Shown here: one piece after another, positions 60,912-64,000 of the stretch
Numbering within the stretch: position 1 is the stretch's first letter
Layout: every line of letters starts with the position of its first letter
From: Paraescarpia echinospica
Taxonomy: Eukaryota > Annelida > Polychaeta > Sabellida > Siboglinidae
Length of the DNA: 64,000 nt
Direction of reading: 5' to 3'
Assembly (NCBI GenBank): GCA_020002185.1
Contig: CM034543.1
Location: forward strand, 26,465,462 to 26,529,461
Program-made: the position numbers and the translations under genes
Notes under the pieces: generated by a model
Told to the model about the DNA's origin: nothing
What the model saw: only the letters and a program-made list of their open reading frames with translations
Database searches by the model: none

Positions 60912-61275
60912 CAGTGGCGGATTAACCAATAGGCAATACAAGCAAGCTGGGAATAATTCTGGTGTAAGTCGTATATGTTTGAACGTTTAACAGACACTAT
61001 AAAGACGTTATTTTGTAACTGCGTGGTGGTGCTGAAACTTCGGCAAAAATCTTCAACAGAACCCACGCTCCGTCTTCCGACGTTATTGTCATGATCCGAC
61101 AGCGAAGTCGTGCTGAAGCTCTGGCGTTTTGTTGGCAAACTTTGGGAGGGGGAGGGTGAAATTGGAGGTTTTTGGCTCCCCTAGACTACTCTCTCTTGAT
61201 CCGCCCTGGGTCTACCTAGCGCCCATGATAGAGTCGGGTGTCTAAACGGCCCACTGAAGTCTTAATCCGCCACTG
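60912..61275. mobile_element. MITE with 14-bp perfect inverted ends, 364 bp
   Basis: The left tip CAGTGGCGGATTAA equals the reverse complement of the right tip ttaatccgccactg. The CAGTGGCGGAT end is common among hAT MITEs. The flanks do not show a clear 8-bp duplication. The core shares words with the element at 3564-3864. Confidence 0.8.
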
Positions 61276-62527
61276 ACCACAACAGACAGTAGCAAGTGGA
61301 TGAAGAATGTCCACTGAGAAGCGAAGGGAATAATCAAGACCTTGACAGTAGAATGTCCACTATTAGTATCATAGTGATCACTTGTTGTGTATTCATGGCT
61401 TCTTCAAATATCTGTCTAAAGTAAACATTTGGAGTGGACAGCGTTCCACCTATTTACCGCAGCGGCATTTAAATGCCTTAACGGAAGTCTCCAGACTTAT
61501 TGTATATACTCTGTTATAACATGTATTTGTAATTATTGGTCTATTGGTCTAATAAATTTCATTACCCTACGTGGTTATGCACGGGCACATAATGGGTAAT
61601 AAGCAGACAACATTCTCACCACCACTACCATTGGTTCTTGTACGTCACACCCACCTGAGGGGAACTAGATTGCAATGTAATCTATTACTATTACTTCTTA
61701 AAGTTCCCTTCTTATCAGTATTACACTTATATACTGAAGGGAATTTGTTATTATATAATATACTGTATGCATAAATATATGCAACAAATTACAGTTATTA
61801 TATATAATATTGTGTTTAAGGATAGAACATATTTTGTATTATTTCAATTCTGGAATGAAATTTAAAAAATCCTCTTTCATTTATCTAGTGCATCAGTGTA
61901 ATTAAATTATATATAATATTGTGTTTAAGGATAGAACATATTTTGTATTATTTCAATTCTGGAATGAAATTTAAAAAAATCCTCTGTCATTTATCTAGTG
62001 CATCAGTGTAATTAAACCAAACTACTTTACTGCTGCTTGGTGGACAGTTAGTTATTGGCTCAAGTACAAATACACCAGGATGTTTTTCACACCTGTAGTA
62101 TTTTAGGCTCAATAGTTTGCAGGCAGCCACTAAACCCACAGGCTCGTGTGAAAAGGATAGTTGGCAGAAGAACTGACTTCAAAGCACCATTGAATTCCTT
62201 AAGCTATGGAGCCATCCCTGGGTCTCCTGTCATGTAAACCCCCATAAATTCACGGGTGAACCTCACTGAGGGTCAATATTCACAGGGTGTGGCAACACAG
62301 AGCCAGGAGAAACTAGTGGAATCTACTTTTCCTTTTGAATAAATACATAATCATATAGCATATAAGCACATTTCAAACTGAACTTTGATGAAGTTGAAAT
62401 ATTCAATAATAATATATAAGTAATATGTCAATTACTATCACATTATTATTAGAGTTACATTGTATTTTGTTCAACCTATACAAATGATATTTGTAATCGT
62501 TACTATTATATATTACTATTACCCCTC
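61276..62527. other. Intergenic region with a 109-bp tandem duplication
   Basis: 61797-62014 holds two nearly identical 109-bp copies (gtgtttaaggatagaacata ... gtgcatcagtgtaattaaa). Nothing else was recognised. Confidence 0.8.
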
Positions 62528-62855
62528 ACGGCGACTAGAGCGCAGTGGCATAGTAACCAGAGAGAACCCGTCTTCGAATCGTCTTGCCGCCGTTTCGAAC
62601 CTTGGACAAGTTCGTTCACTCCAAGTTGGGGCAGTTCACTCAGCTGCATGAACGAGTACCTCGCTATATACCGTGGTGGATATTTGTGTACGGATAGTCA
62701 TCGCGCAATAATTGCAGCGTGGCTGAATGGTTCACAGAGTAGTCGAGATGGTTTTGGACGGAACATGTCTGCCAGGGAGTAAAGTGTAAAGCGGTTTGAG
62801 CAATCCTGGGGACTGACTATGTTACGATATAAGAATTTACGTTTGACTTTACATA
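62528..62855 (+). repeat. tRNA-derived SINE, copy E
   Basis: A diverged head (gcgactagagcgcagtggca) is followed by the shared body (ccttggacaagttcgttcac, aacgagtacctcgctata) and a tail with agcaatcctggggactgac, ending ataagaatttacgtttgact. Confidence 0.83.
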
Positions 62856-63728
62856 CATCAACTACCACCATTCTATATCTAACGTCTGTCAATAGATGTC
62901 TATAGAAGTTCCATATATTAATCGCATATGCTACCGTAAGAAATAGTATGAAATTATAATTTTACACACGAGTAAATCATCGTAAGAGAAACAGCATATT
63001 CCACCTTTAAAGTTGGATATTTATTGTTCGGTCCTTTTATGGCGTAAACAATCTTTGTGTAACAATGTCGTAGAACTGTCATATTTATTTTATAGCCAAA
63101 TCGTTTATTTTAACACACATTAAGCGACGGTAGAATGATGCTTTCGACTGATATACCTAATCGATATGTTTTAAATATGTATTTAATTTTAAAATACACG
63201 AAACAGGGTCGCAATGCCTGCAAAACAGTCCATGAAAATAATTGTACATTCTTTTTAGATACGTGGCGTGCGCGGACAAGTAAGTGGACACTGGGGTTTC
63301 TTTGAGCAATCCACCACCTGCACTATCTACCGCGTCTGTGCATGGATCAGTAGGCGATTTTACGTTTCTCTCCAACGTTCGCAAACGCTATAAGGGGCGG
63401 TCGCATTCCCCAAAAACGTATATCATTATGATAGTATGGTTGGGTGTTTTTGGACGTTATGGCGTATTACAGGGTAAATAAATCTAAGCAGTGGCTCCAT
63501 CTATCAAACGAAACACACATTAATGCACATCGACATCAGACCCGGAGAGCGTGGTAGGCAATGTCTTGGCAACAATGTCACGTCAGGTATTTCATGTAGT
63601 TTTTGAATCATTTTGAATTGCTCAAAATCTCAGGTTCCACACCACGTATTGTTGGAAAGGGTGAACCAATGCTAAAGGGTCTACGTGGGTCTACGTGTTT
63701 CTCGACTTTGCAAGTTTCTGAGACCCCC
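62856..63728. other. Intergenic region or 3' UTR of the ion channel gene; nothing recognised
   Basis: The minus-strand channel gene ends at 63729, so part of this may be its 3' UTR. No poly(A) signal is decisive. Confidence 0.4.
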
Positions 63729-63995
63729 CTAAGTGATGTCCGCCAATGAATACACCGACCAGTAGATGATGACGAAAATTAGGAATGAGGCGGGGAAGAT
63801 GAGCCGGGAGACGACGTCGACGATGTGGGGGCGGCGGGTGACGGGGAGGCCGGGGGACTGCGACCAGGAGGCGTGCGAGTGCTGTTGGGAGAAGACGCCA
63901 GACGCCCGACCGTCGGCTGCTCTCGGTGTCAGAGAGGAGTCCTCCCGAGGGATGGCCGCTGAGCCGTCGCGCGCTGCCAGGGACGGCTGCTTCAA
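63729..63995 (-). CDS. Cys-loop ligand-gated ion channel, last exon (partial gene)
   Basis: The open frame ends in TAG at 63729 and encodes about 88 residues. The first roughly 50 form a variable, Ser/Arg-rich part of the cytoplasmic M3-M4 loop. Then comes RRPHIVDVVSRLIFP followed by the hydrophobic M4 segment ASFLIFVIIYWSVYSL and a very short tail. The VDxxSRxxFPxxFxxFxxxYW pattern is typical of anion-selective GABA/glycine/glutamate-gated subunits. This is from family knowledge; the pore is not in the window. An acceptor-like tgtag sits at the window edge (63996-64000). The rest of the gene lies beyond 64000. Confidence 0.75.
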   Translation of the reverse strand: MKQPSLAARDGSAAIPREDSSLTPRAADGRASGVFSQQHSHASWSQSPGLPVTRRPHIVDVVSRLIFPASFLIFVIIYWSVYSLADIT

Positions 63996-64000
63996 CTACA

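Overview
This is animal (metazoan) nuclear DNA. Coding exons are short, separated by kilobase introns with GT-AG ends, and embedded in a dense mixture of transposons, SINEs and minisatellites. There is no bacterial-style operon, rRNA, true tRNA gene or CRISPR array. The two complete genes are found across bilaterians, so they do not fix the species. The mix of hAT, pogo-type, RTE-type and jockey/CR1-type elements plus a tRNA-derived SINE suits a marine invertebrate. Amphioxus or a similar deuterostome is only a low-confidence guess. A run of exactly 1,000 N (9446-10445) is an assembly gap.

Layout. Positions 1-4260 are CpG-rich flank plus LINE and hAT-like debris. Positions 4262-41924 (+) hold a doublecortin-like kinase (DCLK) gene: 12 coding exons whose phases all agree, giving 649 residues with two DCX domains and one complete Ser/Thr kinase domain. 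Its introns hold most of the oddities: 58-, 42-, 37-, 52-, 53- and 25-bp tandem arrays (the last about 6.1 kb), hAT elements with readable target-site duplications, an RTE-like LINE on the opposite strand, and several LINE 3' ends. Positions 41925-47044 are an intergenic stretch with a SINE, a pogo-type MITE and a 35-bp repeat.

Positions 47045-59803 (-) hold PAICS (SAICAR synthetase fused to AIR carboxylase, de novo purine synthesis): 8 coding exons, 424 residues, with a first coding exon of only 7 bases. Its introns hold a full hAT insertion with a perfect 8-bp duplication, SINE copies, a 1.1-kb pogo-type element in the last intron, an 18-bp array, and a possible nested two-exon small-protein gene (53284-53878, -). 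Positions 60340-60720 are a long pyrimidine-rich tract. At 63729-63995 (-) is the last exon of a Cys-loop ligand-gated ion channel that continues out of the window.

The three genes have unrelated jobs: microtubule binding and phosphorylation, purine synthesis, and fast neurotransmission. DCLK and PAICS converge tail to tail across about 5 kb. The most distinctive signals are the minisatellites. One appears to be amplified from a DCLK exon end with its donor site, one carries an array of acceptor-like motifs directly before a kinase exon, and one is built from the 3' coding end of a LINE. I saw no clearly new enzymatic or defence system.
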